64,000 nt of DNA. It comes from Salinibaculum rarum. Its GTDB lineage: Archaea; Halobacteriota; Halobacteria; Halobacteriales; Haloarculaceae. Numbering within the stretch: position 1 is the first letter of the stretch; each line of letters begins with the position of its first letter. A program made the position numbers and the translations under genes. The stretch is taken from assembly GCF_030505615.1 (NCBI RefSeq), contig NZ_CP129992.1:744001-808000 (forward strand). The letters are read 5' to 3'. Under the pieces are notes generated by a model, which was not told the DNA's origin, searched no databases, and saw nothing but the letters and a program-made list of their open reading frames with translations. This document shows, one piece after another, positions 25,622-34,782 of this stretch.

Positions 25622-26353
25622 ATGAAACTCGCACGGGCCGACACACCCGATGGCATCGTCACCGGAGAGTACGACGACGGCACTATCGTCGCCGACGAGG
25701 GGACCTACGAAATCGGCGAGGACGCAGACCTGCTCGCGCCGTGTGAGCCGGGCACGTTCTTCTGTGTCGGGCGCAACTTCGCGGAGAAAATCGACCAGAT
25801 GGACTACGACATCCCTGAGATTCCGGACTGGTTTATCAAGCCCGCCGTCGCGCTGCACCACCCCAACGACCCCATCGTCCACCCCAAGTGGACCGACGAA
25901 CTCACCTACGCCGGTGAACTCGCGGCGGTCATCGACGAGGAGTGTACCGACCTCGACGGCGAGGAAGACGTCAAAGAGGTGCTGCGCGGCTGGTCGATTC
26001 TCAACGACCTCGACGCACTCGACCAGGAGCGCCGAACGGCCCGCAAAGCCTTCGACGGCTCCGGCCCGCTCGGCCCGGTCATCGAGACGGACCTGGACCC
26101 GCGGGGCATCGACATGGAGACGCATATCTCCGGGGAGAAACGCCAGGATGCGACCACCGACTGGATGATTTTCGACCCCTACGAGACGATTGCCTTCCTC
26201 TCGGAGCGGTACACCTTCCGACCCGGCGACGTGATTTCCTTCGGTAGCCCCGCCAACCCCGGCCTCATCGAACCCGGCGACGACATCGAAATCTGGTACG
26301 AGGGAATCGGGACGCTCGAGAATACGGTCGTCGCGCCTGAAGACGCCGAGTAA
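25622..26353 (+). CDS. Fumarylacetoacetate hydrolase (FAH) family protein
   Basis: 243 residues. The FAH C-terminal catalytic fold is evident: CVGRNFAEKIDQMDY near residue 45, WFIKPAVALHHPNDPIV near 63, ELTYAGELAAVIDEECTDL near 89 with metal-binding Glu residues, and VISFGSPANPGLIEPGDDIEIWYEGIGTLEN at the end. Members are 2-hydroxyhepta-dienedioate isomerases, acylpyruvases or oxaloacetate decarboxylases. The position just upstream of the glyoxylate shunt genes makes an oxaloacetate- or acylpyruvate-type role possible but not shown. The ATG at 25622 is preferred over one seven codons upstream, giving a short or absent leader. Confidence 0.86.
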   Translation: MKLARADTPDGIVTGEYDDGTIVADEGTYEIGEDADLLAPCEPGTFFCVGRNFAEKIDQMDYDIPEIPDWFIKPAVALHHPNDPIVHPKWTDELTYAGELAAVIDEECTDLDGEEDVKEVLRGWSILNDLDALDQERRTARKAFDGSGPLGPVIETDLDPRGIDMETHISGEKRQDATTDWMIFDPYETIAFLSERYTFRPGDVISFGSPANPGLIEPGDDIEIWYEGIGTLENTVVAPEDAE

Positions 26354-26394
26354 CGCAACGCAGCCACCGGAGATTATACCGTTCGCACCCGCGC

Positions 26395-26512
26395 GACCGA
26401 AGGGAGCGCGGTTCACCGACGGCGAGGTCGACAACCGAGCCGTCGGCCTTTTTCACCCATGTTTTTGGCGCGAGCGGTGAGCGCGGAGCGCTCATCCGAG
26501 CGGGAAAAAGAT
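26395..26512 (-). repeat. Dispersed structured intergenic element, copy C
   Basis: Read on the minus strand: CTTTTTCCCG (from 26509), a 7-bp hairpin TGAGCGC-TCC-GCGCTCA, then CAAAAACATGGGTGAAAAA (26470-26452), then a second stem CCGACGGC/GCCGTCGG and a third ACCGCGC/GCGCGGGT, ending in GGTGCGAACGG. The block order matches copies A and B, but the distal half is more diverged and carries an extra hairpin. It fills most of the spacer between the FAH gene and the aceA promoter. Confidence 0.75.
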
Positions 26513-26644
26513 GGTAGTGAGTCACTGTCTCTCAATTTAAGGTCCTAGACGTGGGGAAGGAATCAATATGGGTTAAAGAATATTATCATTATAGTTCATA
26601 ACATTTATCTACAGCCCACTACTCGGAGCGGAGTGCAATAGAAA

Positions 26645-26663
26645 CCCGCGGCCGGAACGCGGG
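26645..26663 (+). promoter_or_regulatory. Hairpin in the aceA 5' leader
   Basis: CCCGCG-GCCGGAA-CGCGGG forms a 6-bp GC stem with a 7-base loop, ending 14 bases before the aceA ATG. The AT-rich block upstream (about 26575-26615, TTTATCTACA) holds the likely TATA, which would put the transcription start near 26635. The message would then have a structured leader of about 40 bases, unlike the leaderless aceB. Confidence 0.5.
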
Positions 26664-26677
26664 ACCCCACACTAATC

Positions 26678-27754
26678 ATGACATCTGACGACGACGGAAT
26701 CGACGAAGTTGCGAGCCGAGTCAAGAGCACAGACCCGTACATCCGCGACGTCGACAACGACGCCGCCCGAGAGCTTCGGGACAAGCTGAACAACCAGGAC
26801 TACGTCTTCGCACCTGGTACCTACCACGCCCTGGACGCCCGCCTGGCCGAGATGGCCGGTCTGGACGCTGTCTACATGTCCGGCTACTCCACGGTGCTGG
26901 GCCAGTTCGGCTTCCCGGACCTCGAGATGGTCGACATGCGCGAGATGGTCGAGAACGCAAAGCGCCAGGTCGAAGCCACGAACCTGCCGATTATCGCCGA
27001 CTGTGACACCGGCTACGGTGGCGTCCACAACGTCCGCCGCGCAGTCCGCGAATACGAGAAAGCAGGCGTCGCTGCGGTCCACATCGAGGACCAGACGACC
27101 CCGAAGCGCTGTGGGCACATCGCCGGCAAGCAGATTGTCTCGCGAGAAGACGCTGTCGCCCGCTTCAGCGCGGCCGTCGACGCAAAGCAGGACGACGACA
27201 CTATCATCATCGCCCGGACGGACGCCTACGGCTCCGCCAACGGTGACTGGGAGGAACACCTCGAACGTGGCCGTCTCTACGCCGACGCCGGCGTCGACCT
27301 GGTCTGGCCCGAGATGCCCGACCCCTCGCGCGAGGACGCCGTCAACTACGCCGAGACCATCCACGAGACCCACCCCGACCTGAAGCTGGCCTTCAACTAC
27401 TCCAGCTCTTTCGCGTGGAGCGAGGAAGAAGACCCGCTCACGTTCCAGGAACTGGGCGACCTCGGCTACAAATACCAGTTCATCACGCTGTACGCCCTGC
27501 ACTCGGGCGCACACGCCGTCTACGAGGACATGAAGAACATCGCCGAGAACGACGAGGAAGCACAGTGGGACCTCGAGGACCGCTACCTCGGCCACCCCAC
27601 CGAGAGCCACCACGAGCTCTCCTTCGTCCCGCGCTTCCAGGAGATCGAAGCGCAGTTCGACCCCGACGCCAAGCGTCGCCAGGAGGAGTCCGCCGGCTTC
27701 TCCGACGACGAGGAAGAAGCGGTCATCACCAGCGAATCCAACGACGACGACTGA
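26678..27754 (+). CDS. aceA: Isocitrate lyase
   Basis: 358 residues. It splits isocitrate to succinate and glyoxylate, the first step of the glyoxylate bypass. Visible family features: [25 protein letters not shown] (about 48-71), metal-site [11 protein letters not shown] (about 104-114), the active-site KRCGHIAGK (about 141-149) with the catalytic Cys, and NYSSSFAW near 242. It has the compact length of haloarchaeal enzymes, shorter than bacterial AceA. A charged low-complexity tail ([16 protein letters not shown]) ends the protein. Malate synthase follows 129 bases downstream with its own promoter. The preceding 324-base spacer holds dispersed repeat copy C and an AT-rich promoter. Confidence 0.95.
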   Translation: MTSDDDGIDEVASRVKSTDPYIRDVDNDAARELRDKLNNQDYVFAPGTYHALDARLAEMAGLDAVYMSGYSTVLGQFGFPDLEMVDMREMVENAKRQVEATNLPIIADCDTGYGGVHNVRRAVREYEKAGVAAVHIEDQTTPKRCGHIAGKQIVSREDAVARFSAAVDAKQDDDTIIIARTDAYGSANGDWEEHLERGRLYADAGVDLVWPEMPDPSREDAVNYAETIHETHPDLKLAFNYSSSFAWSEEEDPLTFQELGDLGYKYQFITLYALHSGAHAVYEDMKNIAENDEEAQWDLEDRYLGHPTESHHELSFVPRFQEIEAQFDPDAKRRQEESAGFSDDEEEAVITSESNDDD

Positions 27755-27765
27755 TCGAGTCGTCT

Positions 27766-27789
27766 CCGAATCGGATTCTTTCTTTTTCA
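27766..27789 (+). terminator. T-rich terminator after aceA
   Basis: Shortly after the aceA stop, CCGAATCGGATTC is followed by TTTCTTTTTC, a pyrimidine run of the type that ends archaeal transcription. The T-rich run lies on the plus strand about 60 bases before the aceB TATA, supporting separate transcription of the two genes. Confidence 0.4.
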
Positions 27790-27883
27790 CGCCGTCTAGC
27801 CGCTGCAACCCGTGAAAATCATTCATTCGACTGGGCAGATTTGACCATCTTTAATAGTGACCGAACGGTCTATCGAGACGACT

Positions 27884-29185
27884 ATGGAACGCAAACACAA
27901 CCGCAAGTTCGTGCGGACATTCTTCACCTCGCCGACCGCCGTCGAGGGCGAAGACGACTCCGCGAAGATGATGGAAAGTGCCTCCCAGCTCCGCGGGATG
28001 CAGGCGCCCGACGTGTGGGTGCCGGACAACGAGGACGCCACCGCGCCCAACATGCGCGACGAGGGTGCCCAGAACATCATCGACGTCGTCTCCGAGAACG
28101 GCGCCGACTTCCCCGGTGAGATTCACCCCCGCGTCGTCTGGCACCGAGACAGCCCGGAGACGCGCTACCAGGGCTTCCAGCACCTGCTCGAAATCGCCGA
28201 CCCCGACAACGGCGCCATCCAGCACATCGACGGCTTCGTCATCCCGGAAGTCGGCGACATCGACGACTGGAAGAAGGCCGACGAGTTCCTGACCATCGTC
28301 GAGAACGAACACGGCCTCGAAGAGGGCTCGATTGCGATGTCCGTCATCGTCGAATGTGGTGCCTCCGAACTCGCGATGGAGGAACTGCGCACGGAAATCG
28401 GTCGCCCATCGAACAACCTCGAGCGCCTGTTCATGCTCGTTAACGGTGAGGTCGACTACACCAAGAGCATGCGCGCGATTACGCCGACCGGCGAACTGCC
28501 GCCGTGGCCAGAGCTGCGCCACAACACCTCCCGTGCCGCTGACGCCGCCGGCCTCATCGCCGTCGACGGTCCTTACGACGACATCCGCGACGTCGATGGC
28601 TACCGCGAGCGTATGACCGACAACCAGGCCAAGGGCCAGCTCGGCATCTGGTCGCTGACCCCCGGCCAGGTCGTCGAAGCCAACAAGTCACCGCTCCCGA
28701 CGCCCGAGGGCTACTGGCTCCTCGACGCCGACGGCGAAGAGGTCGAACTCGCCGACGAGGACGGCGTCTGGACCTACAAGGGCGACAACGTCTCCGTCGA
28801 GGAGTCCGGCGACGGCTACGTCCTGACGGTCGGCACCGACGAAATCGAGGTCGCCGACAAGGACGAACTCGCCGAGGAAGTGCTCGACCTGGTCTCGTAC
28901 GTCCCGAGCATGAACGACATCGTCGACTCCATGGAGGAGTTCGAGGCCGCCAAGGAAGCCGGCAAGGGCGCAATCGCGATGACCCAGGCCGCGACGGTTC
29001 GCATCGGCGACGTCGACGTCGACGTCAGCCGCGACCGCATGTGGGACGAGGCCACCTACCAGGCCCTGCAGACCCCCATCACGCTGTTCCAGGACGTCTA
29101 CGAGAACCGTCCGGACCAGCACGAGGACCTCGCCGAACTCTACAGCGAGGACGTCGTCGAACGCGCGATGGAAGTCGGGAACTGA
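27884..29185 (+). CDS. aceB: Malate synthase, haloarchaeal type (isoform H)
   Basis: 433 residues, the length of the Haloferax enzyme. It condenses glyoxylate with acetyl-CoA to malate. The sequence is the haloarchaeal form related to the CitE/HpcH TIM barrel rather than to AceB/GlcB: RKFVRTFFTSPTAVEGEDDSAKM at the start, VWVPDNEDATAPNMR near 45, EIHPRVVWHRDS near 80, VIVECGASELAMEEL near 155. A Lys/Glu-rich insertion follows from about 270. I chose the ATG at 27884 because the TATA-like CTTTAATAG at about 27849-27857 lies about 28 bases before it; the in-frame GTG at 27857 would fall in the TATA box. Confidence 0.95.
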   Translation: MERKHNRKFVRTFFTSPTAVEGEDDSAKMMESASQLRGMQAPDVWVPDNEDATAPNMRDEGAQNIIDVVSENGADFPGEIHPRVVWHRDSPETRYQGFQHLLEIADPDNGAIQHIDGFVIPEVGDIDDWKKADEFLTIVENEHGLEEGSIAMSVIVECGASELAMEELRTEIGRPSNNLERLFMLVNGEVDYTKSMRAITPTGELPPWPELRHNTSRAADAAGLIAVDGPYDDIRDVDGYRERMTDNQAKGQLGIWSLTPGQVVEANKSPLPTPEGYWLLDADGEEVELADEDGVWTYKGDNVSVEESGDGYVLTVGTDEIEVADKDELAEEVLDLVSYVPSMNDIVDSMEEFEAAKEAGKGAIAMTQAATVRIGDVDVDVSRDRMWDEATYQALQTPITLFQDVYENRPDQHEDLAELYSEDVVERAMEVGN

Positions 29186-29261
29186 CGACCCACCTTCTCC
29201 GTTTTTTCTCCGCCGGCAGCGGCGCGTCTGCCCGGCCACTACATCCACTCCGGGGCGGCAG

Positions 29262-29269
29262 TTTATATT
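29262..29269 (+). promoter_or_regulatory. TATA box deciding the start of the Fe-S helicase gene
   Basis: TTTATATT lies 23-30 bases before the GTG at 29292. The open frame can begin at the TTG at 29268, but that codon is part of this box, so translation is more likely to begin at 29292 on a leaderless message. Confidence 0.6.
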
Positions 29270-29291
29270 GAAACGGGAACTACCCCCTCGC

Positions 29292-31493
29292 GTGTCGAAG
29301 ACAGCGTCGTATCTGCGCTTTTTCCCCTACGACCAGCCCTACGACCACCAGCAGGAGGCGATGGGGACGATTTACGACGCACTCGCGGACGGCTCTGACA
29401 TCCTCTTCGAGGGTGCGACCGGGACCGGCAAGACGCTGGCCTCGCTCGCGCCGGCACTCGAGTACGCCCGCGAGACGAACAAAACCGTCGTCATCACGAC
29501 AAACGTCCACCAGCAGATGCGGCAGTTCCGCCGTGACGCCTCCGCCATCAACGACCAGGAATCGATTCGCGCTATCGTCTTCCGCGGGAAAGCGTCGATG
29601 TGTCACATCGACGTCGGCTTCGAGGAGTGTCAGGCCCTGCGGGATACGACTCGCGACCTGGTCGACACCGAACAGGACCTCGCGGACCTCGAACGCCAGC
29701 AACGGGACTTGCTCGACGAGAGTCAGGCGGGCGACGGCGGGGCCGCCGAAGCGCGCGGTGCAGTCATGGACGAACTCGACGGCGTCCAGGACGACCTCGC
29801 GGAGTTCGAGGACAAAGCGACCTGTGACCACTACTACCAAAATCTGACCGCCGACACGGACGACTTCTTCGCGTGGCTGTACGACGACGTGCGCACGCCC
29901 GACGACATCTACGAACGGGCGGGCCAGTACGGCTTCTGCGGCTACGAACTCTTAAAAGAGGGCGTCGAGGGCGTCGACCTGGTCGTCTGTAACTACCACC
30001 ACCTGCTGGACCCGATGATACGCCAGCAGTTCTTCCGCTGGCTCGGCCGCGACCCCGAGGACGTCATCGCCATCTTCGACGAAGCCCACAACGTCGAGGA
30101 CGCCGCCCGCGACCACGCTCGCCGCACGCTCACCGAGAACACCCTCGAAAGTGCGCTCGACGAACTGACAGAGAGCGACGACGCCCGCGCCGACCCCGCG
30201 TACAACGTCCTCGGAACGTTCCTGGAGGCGCTCCGGGAGGCCTACGACGACGCCTTCGCCTTCGGCGAGCGCGAACAGGTCGGCGAGAACTGGCACGACC
30301 TCGCGGTGGCAAACGACGACAGGCGGGACGACCTCACGCTCGCCTTCCTGCAGAGATATACCGGCCCCGGATTCAGCGAGGAACTCGACCACGCCGTCGA
30401 ACTCGGGCGTGACCTCGACAGCGAGTACGAGGAGGAGTACAAGTCCGGCGACGCGACCGTCCGCAAGGAGTGCCAGACGCTCCAGGCCGCGACCTTCGTC
30501 CAGTCGTGGCTCGACGAGGGCGACGAGATGGGGACCTACCCAGTCGTGAGCGTCCGCCGGGACGACGACGGCGCTGGCGACGTCTACGGCCGCGCGGAAC
30601 TGTACACCTGCATCCCCGAACAGGTCACGCGGGACCTCTTCTCGGAACTGCACGCGAGTGTCCTCATGAGCGCGACGCTTCGCCCGTTCGAGGTGACCGA
30701 GGACGTGCTCGGCCTGGACAGTCCGGAGACGATGGCCTACGGCGCACAGTTCCCCGAGGAGCGCCGGCGGACCTACGCCGTCGACGGGCCGGCGCTCTTT
30801 GCCAGCAAGCGCGACGACCGAGGGATCCAGGAGACCATCACCGACACCATCGAGGACGCCGTCCGCTTTACCCCGGGGAACACGCTCGTCTTCTTCCCGT
30901 CCTACAGCGAAGCCGAGCGGTACTACGAGCGAGTGTACGCCGGAACCAGCTATCTCGACGAACCCGGGACCGCCGCAAACGACCTCCGCAAGCAGTTCGC
31001 CGCCGACGACGACGGCGTCCTCTTTACCTCACTGTGGGGCACGCTCGGCGAGGGAGTGAGCTTCGACGGCGACGACGCCCGCACTGTCATCGTCGTCGGC
31101 GTCCCCTACCCGCATCTGGACGACCGGATGGAGGCCGTCCAGGCCGCCTACGACGAAGTCTTCGAGGTCGGCGACGAGGAGGGGACCGGCCAGACCGTCC
31201 AGACCGAAGACGCCGGCTGGCACTACGCCGTCGAGATTCCCACGGTCCGGAAGACCCGACAGGCGATGGGACGTGTCGTTCGCTCGCCGGAGGATTTCGG
31301 CGCGCGCATCCTGCTCGACGCCCGCTACACCGAGCGTGCGGAGATAGAGATGGAACAGTACGCCGTCCGCGGGGCCTTCCCGACCGAGGAGCGCGCCGAG
31401 ATGGTCGACGTACAGCCGGAGAAATTGAAGTTCGGCCTGCTGAACTTCTATCAGGACGTCGACGCCTACGACGGCGACCCACCGACGCCCTAA
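29292..31493 (+). CDS. Fe-S cluster DNA helicase, XPD/DinG (superfamily 2) type
   Basis: 733 residues from the GTG. Walker A is EGATGTGKT (about 40-48). Four cysteines (104, 113, 178, 216: SMCHI, EECQA, ATCDHYY, GFCGYE) enclose a charged helical insert and match the [4Fe-4S] domain of XPD/Rad3 helicases. Walker B is IFDEAHN (about 268); VLMSATL, FFPSYSEAERYY and QAMGRVVRSPEDFG are later motifs, the last being the arginine-rich motif VI. It unwinds DNA 5' to 3' and acts in repair; the DinG/XPD distinction is not settled by sequence. The gene is full length and monocistronic in appearance. Confidence 0.92.
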   Translation: MSKTASYLRFFPYDQPYDHQQEAMGTIYDALADGSDILFEGATGTGKTLASLAPALEYARETNKTVVITTNVHQQMRQFRRDASAINDQESIRAIVFRGKASMCHIDVGFEECQALRDTTRDLVDTEQDLADLERQQRDLLDESQAGDGGAAEARGAVMDELDGVQDDLAEFEDKATCDHYYQNLTADTDDFFAWLYDDVRTPDDIYERAGQYGFCGYELLKEGVEGVDLVVCNYHHLLDPMIRQQFFRWLGRDPEDVIAIFDEAHNVEDAARDHARRTLTENTLESALDELTESDDARADPAYNVLGTFLEALREAYDDAFAFGEREQVGENWHDLAVANDDRRDDLTLAFLQRYTGPGFSEELDHAVELGRDLDSEYEEEYKSGDATVRKECQTLQAATFVQSWLDEGDEMGTYPVVSVRRDDDGAGDVYGRAELYTCIPEQVTRDLFSELHASVLMSATLRPFEVTEDVLGLDSPETMAYGAQFPEERRRTYAVDGPALFASKRDDRGIQETITDTIEDAVRFTPGNTLVFFPSYSEAERYYERVYAGTSYLDEPGTAANDLRKQFAADDDGVLFTSLWGTLGEGVSFDGDDARTVIVVGVPYPHLDDRMEAVQAAYDEVFEVGDEEGTGQTVQTEDAGWHYAVEIPTVRKTRQAMGRVVRSPEDFGARILLDARYTERAEIEMEQYAVRGAFPTEERAEMVDVQPEKLKFGLLNFYQDVDAYDGDPPTP

Positions 31494-31500
31494 CGCGGGG

Positions 31501-31686
31501 TTATCCGCGATTTGCTTCGTACAGTTGCGCGGCGATGACACCGAGCAAGAGTGCAATCCCGAACTGGACGAGGTCCGACCCGACGTTCAGCGTCGACAAC
31601 CCCGTGAGAACGACGACGGCGACGATACCCGCAATCGCCGACCCGAGGAGCGTCTGCCGAAAGGAACGGCCGTTTGCGTCTGCCAT
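31501..31686 (-). CDS. Small two-helix membrane protein
   Basis: 61 residues from ATG 31686: MADANGRSFRQTLLG, then two hydrophobic segments (about 12-32 and 38-54) and YEANRG. Not recognised. It converges on the helicase with a 7-base gap. An ATG seven codons upstream is possible, but the chosen ATG leaves room for the divergent serB promoter. Confidence 0.65.
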   Translation of the reverse strand: MADANGRSFRQTLLGSAIAGIVAVVVLTGLSTLNVGSDLVQFGIALLLGVIAAQLYEANRG

Positions 31687-31781
31687 TGGGCGGCGTTCGG
31701 CCGCCACCGGAATATACTGTTCGCTGTCGTGTTCGAGTGGAAATCAGGGGGTTTGACTTTCCCGGCCGCAAATCGGCTGGC

Positions 31782-32417
31782 ATGACAGTCGTTGCCTTCG
31801 ACTTCGACGGGACGCTTTCGGATTCAGAGATGACCGTGTTGCTCGGCGACCAGTGTGGGGTTGCCGACCAGATGGACGAAATCACCGAGCGGGCGATGAA
31901 CGACGAAATCGAGTACGCCGAGAGTCTCCGCCAGCGGTGTGCACTGCTTGAGGGACTCGACGACGAGAAAGCACAGGCGGCCTTCGACCAGGTCGTACTC
32001 CGCCCCGGCGCGGCCGACGTCATCAAGGCGCTGCGCGAGGCCGGCGTCTACGTCGCCATCCTCACTGGCGGGTTCGAGCGCGGCGTCGCCGCTGCACTCG
32101 AAAAAGAGGGCGTCGAGGTCGACGCCATCGTCGCCAATCGCCTGCCGGTCGGCGACGACGCACTGACCGGAGACGTGGAGGGGCCGCTCATCGAGGGGAC
32201 AAAAGACGACGCACTCGAAGTCCTGACCGCGGTTGTCGGCGAGGGCCGCGCGGACACCATCGCCGTCGGCGACGGCGCGAACGACCTCCCGATGCTGGAA
32301 GTTGCCGGCCTCTCCGTGGGCTTCGACCCGAAACCCAACGTCGCGCCGTCGTGTGAGGTCATCGTGAAAACGATGGCAGAACTGGAAGAAGTCCTTTCCG
32401 AGGAAGGCGTCCTCTAA
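31782..32417 (+). CDS. serB: Phosphoserine phosphatase, HAD superfamily
   Basis: 211 residues. HAD motif I is DFDGTLSDSE (6-15) with nucleophile Asp6 and acid Asp8. Motif II is ILTGGF (about 92), motif III Lys in EGTKDDALE (about 140), and motif IV GDGANDLPML (about 168-177). MTVVAFDFDGT fixes the start, although the frame is open upstream. It completes serine synthesis by dephosphorylating phosphoserine; serA is 17 kb away on the same strand. The helical cap (EITERAMNDEIEYAESLRQR) is the SerB type, which favours phosphoserine over other substrates, though this is still family inference. Confidence 0.9.
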   Translation: MTVVAFDFDGTLSDSEMTVLLGDQCGVADQMDEITERAMNDEIEYAESLRQRCALLEGLDDEKAQAAFDQVVLRPGAADVIKALREAGVYVAILTGGFERGVAAALEKEGVEVDAIVANRLPVGDDALTGDVEGPLIEGTKDDALEVLTAVVGEGRADTIAVGDGANDLPMLEVAGLSVGFDPKPNVAPSCEVIVKTMAELEEVLSEEGVL

Positions 32418-32559
32418 GGAAACGACCTGTCGACGACTCGCCGAGCGCCGCTGGCGCGATAGGACTGGATATGTACGTTTCACCGTAAATATACCCGCGA
32501 GAAGCCGCTGACCCGCCGGTAACGACTCAGACGTCGACCTGCCGCGACAGAAAATACTT

Positions 32560-32581
32560 GTGTGATACAGACGTATCACAC
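32560..32581. promoter_or_regulatory. Palindromic operator of the relBE-type module
   Basis: GTGTGATAC-AGAC-GTATCACAC is a perfect 9-bp inverted repeat with a 4-base spacer, ending 3 bases before the antitoxin ATG at 32585. A TATA-like AAAATACTT (32551-32559) abuts it upstream. A bound dimer pair of the ribbon-helix-helix antitoxin here would block the transcription start. Confidence 0.8.
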
Positions 32582-32584
32582 GAT

Positions 32585-32863
32585 ATGAGCACCGACACCG
32601 ACAACGGGGACGACCGGATGGAAAAAATCAACGTCCGGGTTCCGTCGGAACTGCTCCGCGAAATCGACGAAGAGTACAGTCGACGGGGGTATGCGTCCCG
32701 TTCGGAGGCGATTCGTGATGCACTCCGGGACTGGGTAGAGCCGTCGGCAGAGTTATCTGAGGAAATACTAGCTGACCTCGAACGCAGTCGAAAGCAGCGT
32801 GAACGTGGTGAGACTGTCTCGGCCGACGAAGCGCGCAAGCGGCTCGGTCTCGACGACGAATGA
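32585..32863 (+). CDS. relB: Ribbon-helix-helix antitoxin (RelB/ParD/CopG-like)
   Basis: 92 residues. The N-terminal half is a classic ribbon-helix-helix DNA-binding domain: MEKINVRVPSELLREIDEEY then GYASRSEAIRDALRDW. The C-terminal half (about 55-92) is a charged helical toxin-binding segment, SEEILADLERSRKQRERG. Its stop overlaps the toxin start (ATGA, 32860-32863), the usual coupled arrangement. A perfect palindrome overlaps the expected transcription start, implying autorepression by the antitoxin or the complex. A start at 32558 would place the operator inside the coding region and was rejected. Confidence 0.9.
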   Translation: MSTDTDNGDDRMEKINVRVPSELLREIDEEYSRRGYASRSEAIRDALRDWVEPSAELSEEILADLERSRKQRERGETVSADEARKRLGLDDE

Positions 32864-33123
32864 CCGAGGTCCGATACACCGAACGAGCACTGGACCACCT
32901 CGAGACGCTCGAAACCGAGACCGCAGACCGAGTCATGAACAAGGTCGACGAAGCGACGGACTTTACCGAACACCGCCTCGAACGGCTGTCCGGATGGCCA
33001 TACTACAAGCTACGGGCTGGTGACTATCGGGCAATTCTGACATGGGACAAAAAAGAGGATACTATCATCGTCGAAGCCGTCGGCCACCGACGGAACGTCT
33101 ACGATAGACACCTGCCACCGTAA
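32860..33123 (+). CDS. relE: RelE/ParE-superfamily toxin
   Basis: 87 residues. It shows the compact RelE/ParE fold: RYTERALDHLETLETETADRV, two helices, then the strand core YYKLRAGDYRAILTWDKKEDTIIVEAVGHRRNVYDRH. The basic and aromatic residues used for mRNA cleavage by RelE (Arg in the KLRAGDYR strand, Arg and Tyr in GHRRNVYDR) are present, favouring a ribosome-dependent RNase over a gyrase poison. It is translated with its antitoxin. The stop directly abuts the stop of the convergent polD1 (33124). Confidence 0.9.
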   Translation: MTEVRYTERALDHLETLETETADRVMNKVDEATDFTEHRLERLSGWPYYKLRAGDYRAILTWDKKEDTIIVEAVGHRRNVYDRHLPP

Positions 33124-34716
33124 TCAGACGAACTTCCGAATCGTCAAATCCAGCGTATCGAGGTCGACAATCGGCGCAAAGCCGGCGTCGGGGTCGATGT
33201 TGACGCTCTTCTGGAAGTCCGTCTGGGCCTGCCAACACCCCGAGTTGATGGTGAGGACGTTGTGGTACTTGCCGTAGCCGAGTTTGTGGACGTGCCCGGC
33301 GTGGAAGATGTCGGGCACCTCGTCCATCACCAGGTAATCCTGGTTTTCGGGGGCGAGTCGGGTGTGGCCACCGTACTGCGGCGCGACGTGGCGCTTCTTG
33401 AGCAGCTGGTACATCGCCTTGTGTGGCTCGTCGTAGTTTGCCTTCTCGTCGGGGAGCTCCGCGATGACCTCGTCCAAGGAGACGCCGTGGTACATCAGCA
33501 CCGAGACGCCCTCGATTGTCACCGTCGAGGGATTCGAGACGATGCGGGCGTCGTGGGCCGACATCAGCTCCCGGAGCTCCTCGTCGAAGGCCGGCTGGGG
33601 TTCGGCGAGACGGACGGCGTCGTGGTTGCCCGGAATCATCACGATTTCCATGTCACCGGGCACCTCCTTCAGATACTCCGAGAACGCCTCGTACTGGTCG
33701 TAGATGTCGATGATGTCCAGTTCCTCGTCCTGGTCGGGGTAGACGCCGACGCCCTCGACCATGTCGCCGGCGAGGAGGAGATACTCGACTGTTTCTGCCT
33801 CCTCGGTGTGGAGCCAGTCGGTAAAGCGGTGCCAGGCGTCGGCCATGAACTCCTGGCTGCCGACGTGGACGTCCGAGATAAGCGCCGCCTGAACGTGGCG
33901 GTCGGCCGTCGAGGGGCTGTACGTCCGGGGGACGTCCGGAAAGTGAATCGAGTCTGCAAAGAGGATGCCACCGTCGTCGGCAAGTGTCCCCTCGATGGCG
34001 ATGACCTCGTCGTGGAGGAGTTCCTGGACCTGCGAGGCGAAGGCCCGGTCTTTCATCACCAGCGCCGGGAAGGTCCCGTTGGTGTCTTCGAGCTCGACCA
34101 GCCAGTGACCGCTGGCCGTCGAGCGGATGTCCGACACCATCCCCACGATGGCCGCGTCGCTGTTGGGCGCCATCGATTCCAGCGTGTCCGTCGGCCGGTG
34201 ATTGACACGCCCGCGGAGCTGCCCGGACAGTCGCTCGTAGCGGTCCCGGAAGACCGCGACGAAATCGCGGTACTCACCGGTTCCCGTCGACTGGCCCGTC
34301 ATGTCGCCCGCGACTTCGAGCGAGCGCAGTTCGGCGTCGATGTCCCGGACTGTAGACCCCCCTGTTTCGACTGGAGTCCCACCAGCACCGTTTGTCGATT
34401 TTGTGGGGTCAGTTGCAGTCGAAACAGAGGGGTCGTGTGTGTCGTTCTCAGTGGCGGTCTTCGAGCGTTCGTGAGCGAGTTGTTCGTCGACAGAACCGCC
34501 TGACAGCGTTCCTTCTTCGAGGATAGACTTCGCGTGGTCGGTGGAGAGTTTGACCGCATCGTCGGGGGCCGCTTCCACTGCGCGCTCGATGGCGGCATCG
34601 GGGTCTTTCGTGTTCGCCAGCAGCGTGACCGCCTCGCGTTCGGCGTTGTAGCCGCGGCTCGCGAGTTCGCTGACGACGTGGGCCGGCGTCTCCAGAGGCA
34701 CAACGGAGACTGGCAC
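33124..34716 (-). CDS. polD1: DNA polymerase D small subunit (DP1), 3'-5' exonuclease
   Basis: 530 residues. N-terminal region: an HTH-like segment (about 1-70), then a low-complexity linker rich in Thr, Ser and Asp (about 85-125). The OB fold lies near 190-260 (IVGMVSDIRSTASGHWLVELED). The phosphoesterase domain follows with ALISDVHVGS (about 278), LLLAGDMVEG (about 310), IPGNHDAV (about 361), MYHGVS (about 405) and AGHVHKLGYG (about 465), all metal ligands intact. DP1 provides proofreading for the archaeal replicative polymerase PolD; the large subunit DP2 is not in this window. The gene is divergent from signal peptidase I. Confidence 0.95.
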   Translation of the reverse strand: MPVSVVPLETPAHVVSELASRGYNAEREAVTLLANTKDPDAAIERAVEAAPDDAVKLSTDHAKSILEEGTLSGGSVDEQLAHERSKTATENDTHDPSVSTATDPTKSTNGAGGTPVETGGSTVRDIDAELRSLEVAGDMTGQSTGTGEYRDFVAVFRDRYERLSGQLRGRVNHRPTDTLESMAPNSDAAIVGMVSDIRSTASGHWLVELEDTNGTFPALVMKDRAFASQVQELLHDEVIAIEGTLADDGGILFADSIHFPDVPRTYSPSTADRHVQAALISDVHVGSQEFMADAWHRFTDWLHTEEAETVEYLLLAGDMVEGVGVYPDQDEELDIIDIYDQYEAFSEYLKEVPGDMEIVMIPGNHDAVRLAEPQPAFDEELRELMSAHDARIVSNPSTVTIEGVSVLMYHGVSLDEVIAELPDEKANYDEPHKAMYQLLKKRHVAPQYGGHTRLAPENQDYLVMDEVPDIFHAGHVHKLGYGKYHNVLTINSGCWQAQTDFQKSVNIDPDAGFAPIVDLDTLDLTIRKFV

Positions 34717-34782
34717 GGGACGAGCAAAAGGATAGCGGACCTATCCAGAACATTCAAGCGAAGTCTGGCACAAGAGGACACG

